A stretch of 12,083 nt of DNA from Rhodospirillales bacterium (GTDB lineage Bacteria; Pseudomonadota; Alphaproteobacteria; Acetobacterales; Acetobacteraceae): the NCBI GenBank assembly GCA_903644035.1, contig CAHJXG010000539.1, positions 1 through 12,083 on the forward strand. The letters run 5' to 3'. The first letter of the stretch is position 1. Each line of letters opens with the position of its first letter. The translations under genes were made by a program, and so were the position numbers. The notes under the pieces were generated by a model that worked only from the letters and a program-made list of their open reading frames with translations, was not told where the DNA came from and did no database searches. This document shows, piece by piece, positions 1 to 9,447 of the stretch.

Positions 1-224
1 CGCATGACGGCACGCTCGGGCCGCTGGGCGGCGACGCCACGCGGCTGCGGCGCTGGTCCGGCCTCCCGGCGGTACTGCTGCGGACGGTGCCGGCGGTCCG
101 ATGCGGTTACGGATTGTTCGCTGTGCCGAGTCTGGCCTATCCTGACGAGGAGACCTGCCGTGCCGTGCCGATCGCGTTCTGCCCATCCCGCCCGGCCGCA
201 CCCGCACCTTTTGAACCGGTCTGA
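1..224 (+). CDS. tilS: tRNA(Ile)-lysidine synthetase TilS, C-terminal end (partial)
   Basis: An open frame enters from the left edge (first full codon at base 3) and stops with TGA at 222-224, giving 73 residues. The visible part has no catalytic motif; the PP-loop that would prove the family lies outside the window. What can be read is an Arg/Leu-rich stretch (TRLRRWSGLPAVLLRTVPAV) followed by a short FAVPSLAYP-like segment and a Pro/Ala-rich end. This resembles the terminal domain of alphaproteobacterial TilS, where a 'RTLPAL...AVP' pattern is common. Position supports it: tilS directly upstream of ftsH is a standard alphaproteobacterial order. TilS attaches lysine to C34 of the CAU-anticodon tRNA(Ile) so that it reads AUA. 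The frame is clear; the family name rests mostly on context. Confidence 0.68.
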   Translation, partial: HDGTLGPLGGDATRLRRWSGLPAVLLRTVPAVRCGYGLFAVPSLAYPDEETCRAVPIAFCPSRPAAPAPFEPV

Positions 225-240
225 CCGGGTGGGGATGTGC

Positions 241-276
241 AGGAGGCATGGGCGCACTATGTTGAGGTTCTGCTAA
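241..276 (+). other. Consensus Shine-Dalgarno with two tiny overlapping reading frames in the ftsH leader
   Basis: AGGAGG at 241-246 is a full consensus ribosome-binding sequence, yet no long gene follows it. Two mini-frames do: ATG at 248 (five codons, M-G-A-L-C, stop at 263-265, only 1 base after the SD) and ATG at 259 (M-L-R-F-C, stop TAA 274-276, 12 bases after it). Neither spacing is ideal. It could be a leader peptide upstream of ftsH or a chance purine run in GC-rich DNA. Confidence 0.2.
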
Positions 277-282
277 GCGGCG

Positions 283-301
283 CCGGCCTATGTTGGGCCG
301 G
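283..301 (+). repeat. 6-bp inverted repeat between tilS and ftsH
   Basis: CCGGCC (283-288) and GGCCGG (296-301) are perfect inverted arms around the loop TATGTTG. No T-tract follows, so this is not a typical intrinsic terminator. It could be a weak hairpin at the end of the tilS transcript, a leader structure or a protein-binding dyad. I found no convincing -35/-10 pair for ftsH in this 149-base gap. Confidence 0.35.
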
Positions 302-362
302 GAACGTACATACCGGGACCGCTCCGAGTGCGCCCAGGCCCGGGTGAGATGACTGGATCGCC

Positions 363-366
363 AGGA
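363..366 (+). promoter_or_regulatory. Ribosome-binding site of ftsH
   Basis: AGGA lies 7 bases before the ATG at 374 but only 4 bases before the adjacent ATG at 371. It therefore favours 374, giving a protein that begins MSNFGRN. Confidence 0.5.
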
Positions 367-373
367 TCATATG

Positions 374-2296
<1,923 letters not shown>

Positions 2297-2312
2297 ACGG
2301 GCCTGATTTGGG

Positions 2313-2347
2313 AAAACGGCCGGCATCACCCGATGCCGGCCGTTTTT
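2313..2347 (+). terminator. Strong rho-independent terminator after ftsH
   Basis: A perfect stem is formed by the arms at 2313-2327 and 2332-2346. The core is ACGGCCGGCATC paired with its complement, extended by A-T pairs to 15 bp, with the four-base loop ACCC. The descending arm ends in TTTTT (2343-2347). It lies 17 bases after the ftsH stop and ends one base before the first folP ATG. The A-run on the ascending arm would also supply a U-tract on the opposite strand, but no minus-strand gene is seen here. Confidence 0.93.
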
Positions 2348-2348
2348 C

Positions 2349-3221
2349 ATGATGAGCATGTCAGAATCCACGCCTCGTGCTGCTTCGGACCATGACACAG
2401 CCGGATTGGGCTTGTGGGCGGGGCTTCCACCCGGCCCTGCCGTCATGGGGGTCTTGAACGTCACGCCGGACAGCTTCAGCGACGGCGGTGACGCCGTGCT
2501 CGCGGCCCGGGCCATCGAGGCCGGGCGGCGGATGATCGCGGAGGGTGCCGGCATCCTCGATATCGGCGGCGAGTCAACCCGTCCCGGAGCCGTGCCCGTC
2601 TTCCTCGACGAGGAACAGCGCCGCGTGCTCCCGGTCATCGCGGCGCTCGCCGGCCGCGGGGTGCCGCTCTCGGTCGATACCAGGAACGCGGGCACCATGG
2701 CGGCGGCGCTCGATGCCGGGGCAACCATCATCAACGACGTTTCGGCGCTGTCCCATGACCCGGCAGCGGCGGCGCTGGTGGCCCACCGCAGCTGCCCGCT
2801 GATCCTGATGCACATGCGGGGCACGCCGGCCACGATGATGTCGCACGCGACCTATGATGACGTCGTGGCCGAGGTGCTGGCTGAGCTGGCGGCCCGGATC
2901 GGCGTGGCCGAGGCGGCGGGCGTCGCCCGGTCGCAGATCGCGATTGATCCCGGCCTGGGCTTCGCCAAGACGGCCGAGCATAACATTACTTTGTTGCAAC
3001 GTTTGCCGATCTTGCTAGGGTTGGGGTGCCGGGTCGTGGTCGGGGCGTCGCGGAAGCGCTTCATCGGCCTGTTGAGCGGCGTGGAGGATGCGAAGCAGCG
3101 CATGGCGGGTTCGGTGGCTGCAGGCCTGTATGCCTTGTCGCAAGGCGCCACCGTCCTTCGGGTCCACGACGTCGCGGAGACGGTTCAGGCAGTTCGCGTT
3201 TGGCAACGGCTGGCCGGCTGA
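2349..3221 (+). CDS. folP: Dihydropteroate synthase FolP
   Basis: 290 residues. It joins 6-hydroxymethyl-7,8-dihydropterin pyrophosphate to p-aminobenzoate in folate synthesis and is the sulfonamide target. TIM-barrel signature motifs are intact: MGVLNVTPDSFSDGG at 33-47 (N37 is the expected metal ligand, with the flexible loop after it), DIGGESTRPG ending at 80, SVDTR in the middle, IDPGLGF with D200 and K207 (pterin pocket and loop), GASRKRF with S234/R235/K236, and RVHD at 271-274. The start is uncertain. ATGs at 2349, 2352 and 2358 all lie immediately after the ftsH terminator, none has a good SD, and the first ~30 residues are not part of the conserved core. A TTG near 2406 is a shorter alternative. 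It is followed after 32 bases by glmM, a common pairing. Confidence 0.96.
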   Translation: MMSMSESTPRAASDHDTAGLGLWAGLPPGPAVMGVLNVTPDSFSDGGDAVLAARAIEAGRRMIAEGAGILDIGGESTRPGAVPVFLDEEQRRVLPVIAALAGRGVPLSVDTRNAGTMAAALDAGATIINDVSALSHDPAAAALVAHRSCPLILMHMRGTPATMMSHATYDDVVAEVLAELAARIGVAEAAGVARSQIAIDPGLGFAKTAEHNITLLQRLPILLGLGCRVVVGASRKRFIGLLSGVEDAKQRMAGSVAAGLYALSQGATVLRVHDVAETVQAVRVWQRLAG

Positions 3222-3229
3222 CCTATGAT
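3200..3229 (+). promoter_or_regulatory. Probable sigma70 promoter for glmM
   Basis: TTGGCA (3200-3205) and TATGAT (3224-3229) each differ from the sigma70 consensus by one base and are separated by 18 bases. The -35 overlaps the last codons of folP and the -10 lies just past its stop. Initiation would be expected near 3236, giving a leader of roughly 18 nt to the glmM ATG. Such AT-rich hexamers are unusual in this GC-rich setting. It is unproven. Confidence 0.5.
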
Positions 3230-3242
3230 CCCCGTAAAAACT

Positions 3243-3248
3243 AGAGGA
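3243..3248 (+). promoter_or_regulatory. Ribosome-binding site of glmM
   Basis: AGAGGA is spaced 5 bases from the ATG at 3254 but only 2 from the in-frame GTG at 3251, so it favours the ATG. Confidence 0.6.
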
Positions 3249-3253
3249 ACGTG

Positions 3254-4615
3254 ATGACCACCAGCAGGCGCCTGTTCGGCACAGACGGCATTCGCGGCAA
3301 GGCCAATGTGGACCCGATGACGGCGGAGACGGCGCTGCAGCTGGGCCAGGCAGCCGGGCTGATCTTCGTCCGCGGCGCCCATCGGCATCAGGTCGTGATC
3401 GGCAAGGACACGCGGCTGTCGGGCTACATGATCGAGCCGGCCCTGGTCGCGGGCTTCATCGGCGCCGGCATGGACGTGATCCTGGTCGGGCCGCTGCCGA
3501 CGCCCGCCATCGCCATGCTGACCCGTAGCCTGCGCGCCGACCTCGGCGTAATGATCTCGGCGTCGCACAACCAGTTCGAGGACAACGGCATCAAGCTGTT
3601 CGGCCCCGACGGGTTCAAGCTGTCCGACCAGACCGAGCTGGAGATCGAGACGCTGATGGCGGCCGACCGGTCCGCCCAGCTCGCAGCGCCCTCCAAGCTC
3701 GGGCGCGCCGTCCGGCTGAACGACGCGGGCGGACGGTATATCGAGGCCGCCAAGGGGACGTTCCCCCGCGGCGTCACGCTGTCCGGGCTGAAGATCGTCG
3801 TGGATTGCGCGAACGGCGCCGCCTACAGCGTGGCGCCGACCGTGCTGTGGGAACTCGGCGCCACCATCATCCCGGTGGGGGTGGAGCCTGACGGGTTCAA
3901 CATCAACAGCGGCTGCGGCTCCACCGTGCCATCCTTCCTGTGCGCCAAGGTGCTGGAGCACGGCGCCGACCTCGGCCTGGCGCTCGACGGGGACGCGGAC
4001 CGGCTGCTGCTGTCCAACGAGCGTGGCGAGATCGTGGATGGCGATCAGATCCTGGGCCTGATCGCGCAGTATTGGGGCCGGGCCGGGCGGCTGACCGGGG
4101 AGGGCGTGGTGGCGACGGTCATGTCCAACCTGGGACTGGAGCGCTTCCTGGCGTCCGAGGGCATCACGCTGCATCGCACCCAGGTCGGCGACCGCTACGT
4201 GGCCGAGCGCATGCGCGCCAGCGGCATCAACGTCGGCGGCGAGCAGTCCGGCCACATGATCCTGTCGGATTACGCGACCACGGGCGATGGCCTGGTGGCG
4301 GCGCTGCAGGTGCTGGCCGTGCTGGTCAAGCAGGGCCGCCCGGCGAGCGAGGCGTGCAGGCTGTTCGATCCATTGCCGCAGATGCTGCGCAACGTGCGCT
4401 TCACCGGGCGTTCGCCGCTGAAGGACCCCCACGTGATCGCGGCAGTGGCCGATGCGGAGGCCGAGCTGGGCCAGACCGGCCGGCTGCTGCTGCGCATGAG
4501 CGGCACCGAGCCGATGCTGCGCGTGATGGCGGAGGGCGAGGACGAGGCGATGGTGAGCCGGATCGTCGCCCAGCTTTGCGACACCATCCGCACGGCGACG
4601 CACGAGGCCGCGTGA
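3254..4615 (+). CDS. glmM: Phosphoglucosamine mutase GlmM
   Basis: 453 residues, the usual family length (about 445-455). It interconverts glucosamine-6-phosphate and glucosamine-1-phosphate in the cytoplasm on the way to UDP-GlcNAc for peptidoglycan and lipid A. Four alpha-phosphohexomutase signatures are present in order: the N-terminal [10 protein letters not shown]; the active-site loop ISASHN with the phosphoserine S104 (E. coli S102); the metal loop DGDADR with D245, D247 and D249; and the sugar-binding GEQSGH with E330/S332. The C-terminal phosphate-binding loop RMSGTEP follows at 414-420. The ATG at 3254 is chosen over the GTG at 3251 because of SD spacing. The end overlaps thiD (GTGA), implying translational coupling. 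It has its own candidate promoter in the end of folP. Confidence 0.97.
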   Translation: MTTSRRLFGTDGIRGKANVDPMTAETALQLGQAAGLIFVRGAHRHQVVIGKDTRLSGYMIEPALVAGFIGAGMDVILVGPLPTPAIAMLTRSLRADLGVMISASHNQFEDNGIKLFGPDGFKLSDQTELEIETLMAADRSAQLAAPSKLGRAVRLNDAGGRYIEAAKGTFPRGVTLSGLKIVVDCANGAAYSVAPTVLWELGATIIPVGVEPDGFNINSGCGSTVPSFLCAKVLEHGADLGLALDGDADRLLLSNERGEIVDGDQILGLIAQYWGRAGRLTGEGVVATVMSNLGLERFLASEGITLHRTQVGDRYVAERMRASGINVGGEQSGHMILSDYATTGDGLVAALQVLAVLVKQGRPASEACRLFDPLPQMLRNVRFTGRSPLKDPHVIAAVADAEAELGQTGRLLLRMSGTEPMLRVMAEGEDEAMVSRIVAQLCDTIRTATHEAA

Positions 4616-5445
4616 ACGGCCCGCCCCGCGGCCGCGTCCTGGTCGTCGCGGGTTCGGATTCCGGCGGCGGCGCGGGCATCCAGGCGGATATCAAGGCGGT
4701 CATGGCCCTGGGCGCCTACGCCGCGACCGCGGTCACGGCGCTGACGGCGCAGAACACCCTCGGTGTGCACGGCGTGCTGCCGGTGCCGCCGGACTTCGTC
4801 CGCCTGCAGATCGACGCCGTGCTGGACGATATCGGCGCGGATGCGATCAAGACCGGGATGCTGGGCAGCGCCGAGGTCGTGCAGGCGGTGGCGGCGGCGC
4901 TCCGTGGGCGCGGCCCCATTCCCCTGGTGGTGGACCCGGTCATGGTCGCCAAGGGCGGCGCGCGGCTGCTGGACGACCCGGCGGTCGCGGCGCTGCGGCG
5001 CGACCTGCTGCCGCTCGTGACCCTGCTGACCCCCAACGTGCCGGAGGCGGAGGCGCTCACCGGCCTCCTCATTACCGACCACGCCGCCGCCCGCCGCGCG
5101 GCGCAGGCGCTGCTGGATCTGGGCGCCTCGGCGGTGCTGCTGAAGGGCGGGCACCTCCCTGGGCCGGTGGTGCAGGACATCTTGGCGACGCCGGCCGGGC
5201 TTGAGGTGATCGAGAGCGAGCGTGTCGAGACGCGGCACACCCACGGCACCGGCTGCACGCTGGCCAGCGCGGTGGCCGCCGGGCTGGCGCAGGGCATGAC
5301 GCTCTCGGACGCGGTGCGGCGCGGCACCGCCTATGTCCATGCGGCGATCCTGGCGGCCCCTGGGTTCGGCGCCGGGCACGGGCCGCTTGGGCACGGCGTG
5401 ACCGTCGATCCCGCCCGGCTTGCCTGGATGCCTGCCCGCGCCTAA
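4612..5445 (+). CDS. thiD: Bifunctional hydroxymethylpyrimidine/phosphomethylpyrimidine kinase ThiD
   Basis: 277 residues (family usually about 265-275). A ribokinase-fold enzyme that phosphorylates HMP to HMP-P and HMP-PP for thiamine synthesis or salvage. Visible motifs: [15 protein letters not shown] from residue 14 (substrate-binding start), QNT near 47, the KTGMLGS strand, [10 protein letters not shown] at 107-116, TPNVPEAE at 140-147, LLKGGH, and the anion-hole signature HGTGCTLAS at 211-219 with C215. The start is the GTG overlapping the glmM TGA stop, with GAGG four bases upstream. The same frame stays open far into glmM, but that extension is low-complexity antisense-style sequence and conserved ThiD sequence begins only after the GTG. 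No other thiamine gene is nearby. PdxK-like pyridoxal kinase activity cannot be excluded, but the motifs fit ThiD. Confidence 0.94.
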   Translation: MNGPPRGRVLVVAGSDSGGGAGIQADIKAVMALGAYAATAVTALTAQNTLGVHGVLPVPPDFVRLQIDAVLDDIGADAIKTGMLGSAEVVQAVAAALRGRGPIPLVVDPVMVAKGGARLLDDPAVAALRRDLLPLVTLLTPNVPEAEALTGLLITDHAAARRAAQALLDLGASAVLLKGGHLPGPVVQDILATPAGLEVIESERVETRHTHGTGCTLASAVAAGLAQGMTLSDAVRRGTAYVHAAILAAPGFGAGHGPLGHGVTVDPARLAWMPARA

Positions 5446-5461
5446 CTCTTGCGGCGGGCCA

Positions 5462-5479
5462 CGTCCCCCCACCGGGACG
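5462..5479 (+). repeat. Small hairpin between thiD and serC
   Basis: CGTCCC (5462-5467) and GGGACG (5474-5479) form a perfect 6-bp stem with a CCCACC loop in the 60-base gap, followed by the pyrimidine-rich CTTCTCTTCTG. It lacks a true U-tract, so it would be at most a weak terminator, pause site or RNA-processing element separating thiD from the serine genes. Confidence 0.3.
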
Positions 5480-5492
5480 CTTCTCTTCTGAA

Positions 5493-5500
5493 AGGGAGAG
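5493..5500 (+). promoter_or_regulatory. Ribosome-binding site of serC
   Basis: AGGGAGAG, five bases before the ATG at 5506, fixes the serC start. It argues against an in-frame upstream start near 5449 that would add 19 residues of unconserved sequence. Confidence 0.75.
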
Positions 5501-5505
5501 CGAAC

Positions 5506-6687
5506 ATGACGCTCGCACTCGATGCCGCGCCGGTCGCGGCCAAGCCGCATTTGCGCCCGGTCAATCCCGATTTCTCATCCGGTCCCTGCGCCAAGCGCCC
5601 CGGCTGGAGCCTGGAAGCGCTGTCCGGCGCGTTGCTGGGCCGCAGCCACCGCGCGGCCGGGCCGAAGGCGCGCCTGGCGGAGGTGATCGACCGCTCCCAC
5701 GCCATCCTGGGCCTGCCGCAGGACTGGGTGCTCGGCATCGTGCCCGGCTCCGACACCGGGGCGGTCGAGATGGCGATGTGGTCCATGCTGGGCGCACGCG
5801 GCGTGGACATCCTGGCCTTCGAGAGCTTTTCCGAGGCGTGGGCCACCGACGTCGTGAAGCAGCTCAAGCTGGCCGACGCCCGGGTGCTGTCGGCGCCCTA
5901 TGGCAGCCTGCCGGACCTTGCCCAGGTCGATCCAGCCCGCGACGTGGTGCTGGCCTGGAACGGCACGACCTCCGGCGCGCGGCTGCCCCATGCCGACTGG
6001 ATCGCGCAAGACCGCGAGGGGCTGGTGATCTGCGACGCCACCTCCGCTGCGTTCGCCATGGCGTTGCCGTTCGAAAAACTCGATGTCGTCACCTGGTCCT
6101 GGCAGAAGGTGCTGGGCGGCGAGGCGGCGCACGGGATGCTGGCCCTGTCCCCTCGCGCCGTTGCCCGGCTTGAGACCTACAAGCCCGCCTGGCCACTGCC
6201 AAAACTGTTCCGCCTGACCAGCGGCGGCAGGCTGAGCGCCGGCATCTTCCGGGGCGAGACCATCAACACGCCCAGCATGCTGTGCGTCGAGGACGCGCTC
6301 GACGGCCTGCGCTGGGCCGAGGGCATCGGCGGCCTTCCGGCGCTGATCGCGCGCAGCGAGGCGAACCTCGCCGCCGTCGCCGCCTGGGTGGAGCGCACGC
6401 CCTGGGTCGGTTTCCTCGCGGCGGACCCGGCGACCCGATCCTGCACCTCCATCTGCCTGCGCGTCACGGCGCCCTGGTTCACGGCCCTGGCGCCGGACGA
6501 GCAGGCGAAGGCGGCTAAGCGGCTGGCGGCCCTGCTGGACGAGGAGGGCGTCGCGTTCGACGTGGCGTCCTACCGCGACGCGCCGCCGGGCCTGCGCATC
6601 TGGGGCGGCGCCACCGTCGAGACCGCCGATGTCGAGGCGTTGCTGCCTTGGCTCGACTGGGCCTACGCCCAAGTGCGGCCGGCATGA
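5506..6687 (+). CDS. serC: Phosphoserine aminotransferase SerC (alpha-type)
   Basis: 393 residues. A PLP enzyme of the class V aminotransferase fold that converts 3-phosphohydroxypyruvate and glutamate to phosphoserine; the family also makes 4-phosphohydroxythreonine for DXP-dependent PLP synthesis. The early [15 protein letters not shown] segment (from about residue 20), the GTTSGARLP loop and the [12 protein letters not shown] segment with the probable Schiff-base lysine K201 are characteristic. Its length is greater than the ~360 residues of the E. coli type, and the SWQKVLGGE context fits the distinct long form found in alphaproteobacteria and some archaea. The strong SD sets the start. 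It overlaps serA by four bases (ATGA), so the two serine-pathway enzymes are likely made together. Confidence 0.96.
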   Translation: MTLALDAAPVAAKPHLRPVNPDFSSGPCAKRPGWSLEALSGALLGRSHRAAGPKARLAEVIDRSHAILGLPQDWVLGIVPGSDTGAVEMAMWSMLGARGVDILAFESFSEAWATDVVKQLKLADARVLSAPYGSLPDLAQVDPARDVVLAWNGTTSGARLPHADWIAQDREGLVICDATSAAFAMALPFEKLDVVTWSWQKVLGGEAAHGMLALSPRAVARLETYKPAWPLPKLFRLTSGGRLSAGIFRGETINTPSMLCVEDALDGLRWAEGIGGLPALIARSEANLAAVAAWVERTPWVGFLAADPATRSCTSICLRVTAPWFTALAPDEQAKAAKRLAALLDEEGVAFDVASYRDAPPGLRIWGGATVETADVEALLPWLDWAYAQVRPA

Positions 6688-8273
6688 CCGCCCGCGTCCT
6701 CATCAGCGACAAGCTTTCGCCGGCTGCGGTCGAGATTTTCCGGACGCGCGGCCTCTCGGTCGATCTGTGGCCCGGCCTGACGCCGGCGGAGCTGCGCGCG
6801 GTCATCGGCGACTATGACGGCCTCGCCATCCGCTCCGCCACCAAGGTGACGCGCGAGCTGCTGGACGCGGCGCCCCGGCTGCGCATCATCGGCCGGGCCG
6901 GGATCGGGGTGGACAACGTGGACGTGAAGTCGGCGACCGCCCGCGGCGTCGTGGTGATGAACACGCCGAACGGCAACGCCATCACCACGGCCGAGCACGC
7001 CATCGCCATGATGTTCGCGCTCGCCCGGCAGATCCCGGAGGCGACGGCCAGCACGCGCGCGGGCAAGTGGGAGAAGAACCGCTTCCTGGGCGTGGAGCTG
7101 ACCGCCAAGACGCTGGGCCTGATCGGGTGTGGCAACATCGGCTCCATCGTGGTGGAGCGCGCGCTGGGCTTGCGCATGAGGGTCATCGCCTACGATCCCT
7201 ACCTCACGGAGAAGCGGGCGCTCGACCTGGGCGTGGAGAAGCTGGAGCTGGCGGAGCTGCTGGCCCGGGCCGACGTGATCACGCTCCATACGCCGCTCAC
7301 CGACGCCACCCGCAACATCCTGTCGCGCGACGCCATCGCCGCCTGCAAGCGCGGCGTGCGGATCGTGAACTGCGCCCGCGGCGGGCTGGTGGACGAGGCG
7401 GCGCTGGCGGAGGCGCTCCAATCGGGCCAGGTCGCCGGGGCGGCGCTCGACGTGTTCGAGACGGAGCCTGCGACCAGCAGCCCGCTGTTCGCCCTGGACA
7501 ACGTGGTGTGCACGCCGCATCTGGGCGCCGCGACGTCGGAGGCGCAGGAGAACGTCGCGCTGCAGGTCGCCGAGCAGATGAGCGACTTCCTGCTGACCGG
7601 CGCCGTCTCGAACGCGATCAACATGGCCTCCGTCTCGGCAGAGGACGCGCCGCGGCTCAAGCCCTACATCGAGCTGTGCCGGCTGCTGGGCCTGTTCGCC
7701 GGGCAGATGACCCAGGCGGGGGAGGGGGTGCCGCGCAGCGTCTCGGTCGAGTACGAGGGCCTGGCCGCGCCGCTGAACCACCGCCCGCTGACGGCGGCGC
7801 TGCTGTCGGGGCTGCTGACGCCGCTGATGGCCGGGGTGAACATGGTGAACGCCCCGGTGATCGCCCGCGAACGCGGCCTGGACGTGGCCGAGACGGTGCA
7901 TGACCGGCCGAGTGAGTACCAGACGCTCGTGCGCGTCACCATCGCGACCGACCGGCAGACCCGCTCCGTTGCCGGCACCCTGTTCGCTGGCGCCCGCCCG
8001 CGGCTGGTGGAGATCAAGGGCATCAAGGTCGAGGCCGATTTCGGCCGGTCCATGCTGTATGTCACGAACCAGGACCGGCCCGGCTTCATCGGGCGCTTCG
8101 GCGCCACGCTGGCCGACGCCGGCATCAACATCGCGACCTTCCATCTCGGGCGCGCCGAGACGGGGGGCGATGCGATCTGCCTGGTCAGCGTCGATCAGCC
8201 GGTGCCGGACGCCGTCCTGGCGGCGGTGCGCGCCCTGCCGCTGGTCATGCAGGCGACGCCGCTGGAATTCTAG
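6684..8273 (+). CDS. serA: D-3-phosphoglycerate dehydrogenase SerA (long form with ACT domain)
   Basis: 529 residues. It oxidises 3-phosphoglycerate with NAD+ in the first committed step of serine synthesis. The N-terminal substrate domain includes [12 protein letters not shown] and the [13 protein letters not shown] loop. The Rossmann domain has GCGNIG at 148-153 and D171 (the acidic residue that favours NAD over NADP). Catalytic residues are R232 (CARGGLVDE), E261 (FETEP) and H279 ([14 protein letters not shown]). About 130 residues of an allosteric-substrate-binding domain follow. The C-terminal ACT domain begins near residue 455 ([15 protein letters not shown]) and usually mediates serine feedback inhibition. 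This is the long type shared with Bacillus and mycobacteria, not the 410-residue E. coli type. The start is the ATG overlapping the serC stop; an in-frame upstream ATG at 6648 lies inside serC and is unlikely. Confidence 0.97.
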   Translation: MTARVLISDKLSPAAVEIFRTRGLSVDLWPGLTPAELRAVIGDYDGLAIRSATKVTRELLDAAPRLRIIGRAGIGVDNVDVKSATARGVVVMNTPNGNAITTAEHAIAMMFALARQIPEATASTRAGKWEKNRFLGVELTAKTLGLIGCGNIGSIVVERALGLRMRVIAYDPYLTEKRALDLGVEKLELAELLARADVITLHTPLTDATRNILSRDAIAACKRGVRIVNCARGGLVDEAALAEALQSGQVAGAALDVFETEPATSSPLFALDNVVCTPHLGAATSEAQENVALQVAEQMSDFLLTGAVSNAINMASVSAEDAPRLKPYIELCRLLGLFAGQMTQAGEGVPRSVSVEYEGLAAPLNHRPLTAALLSGLLTPLMAGVNMVNAPVIARERGLDVAETVHDRPSEYQTLVRVTIATDRQTRSVAGTLFAGARPRLVEIKGIKVEADFGRSMLYVTNQDRPGFIGRFGATLADAGINIATFHLGRAETGGDAICLVSVDQPVPDAVLAAVRALPLVMQATPLEF

Positions 8274-8291
8274 GCTATAGCGGGCCTGCTC

Positions 8292-9446
8292 ATGACCGAA
8301 GACACGTCCCCCAACCCGGCGCTGCTGCCCTCCGGCCTGCGCGACCTGCTGCCGCCCGAGGCGGAGGTCGAGGCCGCGACGGTGTCTGCGTTGATGGAGA
8401 CGTTCTCCGCCCATGGCTATCAGCGCGTGAAGCCGCCGCTGATCGAGTTCGAGGATGGCCTGTTGGCAGGGTCGGGCGCCGCGGTCACGGACCAGATCTT
8501 CCGCGTGATGGACCCGGACACCCACCGCATGATGGGGGTGCGCGCCGACATGACGCCGCAGGTCGCCCGGATTGCCGCCACCCGGCTGGCCGGCCACCCG
8601 CGCCCGCTTCGGCTGTCTTACGCCGGGCAGTGCCTGCGGGTGCGCGGCAGCCAGATCGCGCCGGAGCGGCAGGTGGCGCAGGCTGGGATCGAGCTGCTCG
8701 GCGTGGACAGCGCGGCGGCCGACGCGGAGATCGTGCTGGTGGGGGCCGAGGCCCTGGGCGGTGTCGGCATGGGCCGAGTGAGCTTCGACCTGACGCTGCC
8801 GCAGCTGGCGCCCACCTTGCTGGACGAGGCGGGCATTTCCGGCACGTCCCGCCTGGCGCTGACGCGGGCACTGGACCGCAAGGACGCCGCCGCGGTGGCC
8901 GAGCATGGCGGCGCGCTCGCCCGGCTGCTGACCGACCTGCTGCTGGTCGCAGGTCCCGTCGCGCCCGCCTTGGAGATGCTGGAGGCTGCCCGGCTTCCGC
9001 CTCTGGCTGCGGCGTTGTGCGCCCGGCTGCGCGAGACCGTGCAGGCGATCCTGCGTCAGGCGCCCGATCTTCGGCTGACGCTCGACCCCATCGAGTTCCG
9101 CGGGTTCCGCTACCATACCGGCGTCTGCGTCACGGTGTTCGCGCCGGGCCGGCATGAGGAGCTGGGCCGCGGCGGACGCTACGTGTCCGGAGACGGCGAG
9201 CCGGCGACCGGCCTCACCCTCTACCCTGACGCGATGCTGCGCGCCCTTCCGCCGCGGGCGACCCGGCGGCGGGCGTTCCTGCCCTGGAACACGCCGCATG
9301 ACCAGGGCGCGGCGCTGCGCGACGGCGGCTTCGCCACGCTGTCTGCCCTGGCGGACGGGCCTGACCCGGCCGACGAGGCGCGGCGCCTCGGTTGCACCCA
9401 CATCATGCGGGATGGTGTCGCCGTCCTGATCACCACGGAGAGCTGA
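8292..9446 (+). CDS. hisZ: ATP phosphoribosyltransferase regulatory subunit HisZ
   Basis: 384 residues. A histidyl-tRNA-synthetase-like protein with no synthetase role; it binds short-form HisG to make the active, histidine-inhibited first enzyme of histidine synthesis. The class II synthetase-like core is visible: [14 protein letters not shown] at 11-24, [16 protein letters not shown] at 83-98, the motif-2-like [16 protein letters not shown] at 106-121, the [13 protein letters not shown] segment, and [10 protein letters not shown] at 291-300 where HisRS would have GGRYDGL. It is shorter than HisRS (about 420) and lacks the full anticodon-binding domain, which supports HisZ over HisS. It begins 18 bases after serA with only a poor SD, and ends one base before purA. 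hisZ next to purA is also known in betaproteobacteria. A short-form hisG would be expected elsewhere in the genome. Confidence 0.93.
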   Translation: MTEDTSPNPALLPSGLRDLLPPEAEVEAATVSALMETFSAHGYQRVKPPLIEFEDGLLAGSGAAVTDQIFRVMDPDTHRMMGVRADMTPQVARIAATRLAGHPRPLRLSYAGQCLRVRGSQIAPERQVAQAGIELLGVDSAAADAEIVLVGAEALGGVGMGRVSFDLTLPQLAPTLLDEAGISGTSRLALTRALDRKDAAAVAEHGGALARLLTDLLLVAGPVAPALEMLEAARLPPLAAALCARLRETVQAILRQAPDLRLTLDPIEFRGFRYHTGVCVTVFAPGRHEELGRGGRYVSGDGEPATGLTLYPDAMLRALPPRATRRRAFLPWNTPHDQGAALRDGGFATLSALADGPDPADEARRLGCTHIMRDGVAVLITTES

Positions 9447-9447
9447 G

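Noticed and set aside
219..230. CCGGTC-T-GACCGG dyad across the tilS stop codon
   Set aside because: The one-base loop cannot form a hairpin of full length, and short CG-rich palindromes are common here; nothing else marks it as an operator.
211..240. Heat-shock-type or sigma70 promoter for ftsH beginning at TTGAAC (211-216)
   Set aside because: The downstream bases read GATGTG at 17-base spacing and no CCCCAT-like sigma32 -10 is present, so the match is only half a promoter.
262..294. TTGAGG (262-267) with TATGTT (289-294) as an ftsH promoter
   Set aside because: The spacer is 21 bases, too long for a sigma70 promoter, and the -10 lies inside the hairpin loop.
301..330. GGAAC at 302-306 as the -35 of an EcfG/sigmaE-type stress promoter
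   Set aside because: No CGTT-like -10 at 16-17 bases downstream.
3185..4603. 472-codon antisense frame opposite glmM
   Set aside because: Compositional shadow of glmM; GlmM has every family motif, while this frame has none.
3940..4611. N-terminal extension of ThiD inside glmM
   Set aside because: The frame stays open upstream, but the translation is Arg/Gly-rich noise. Conserved ThiD sequence starts just after the GTG at 4612, which has an SD and overlaps the glmM stop.
5449..5505. Earlier in-frame start for serC
   Set aside because: It would add 19 unconserved residues and place the strong SD at 5493-5500 inside the gene; the ATG at 5506 is better placed.
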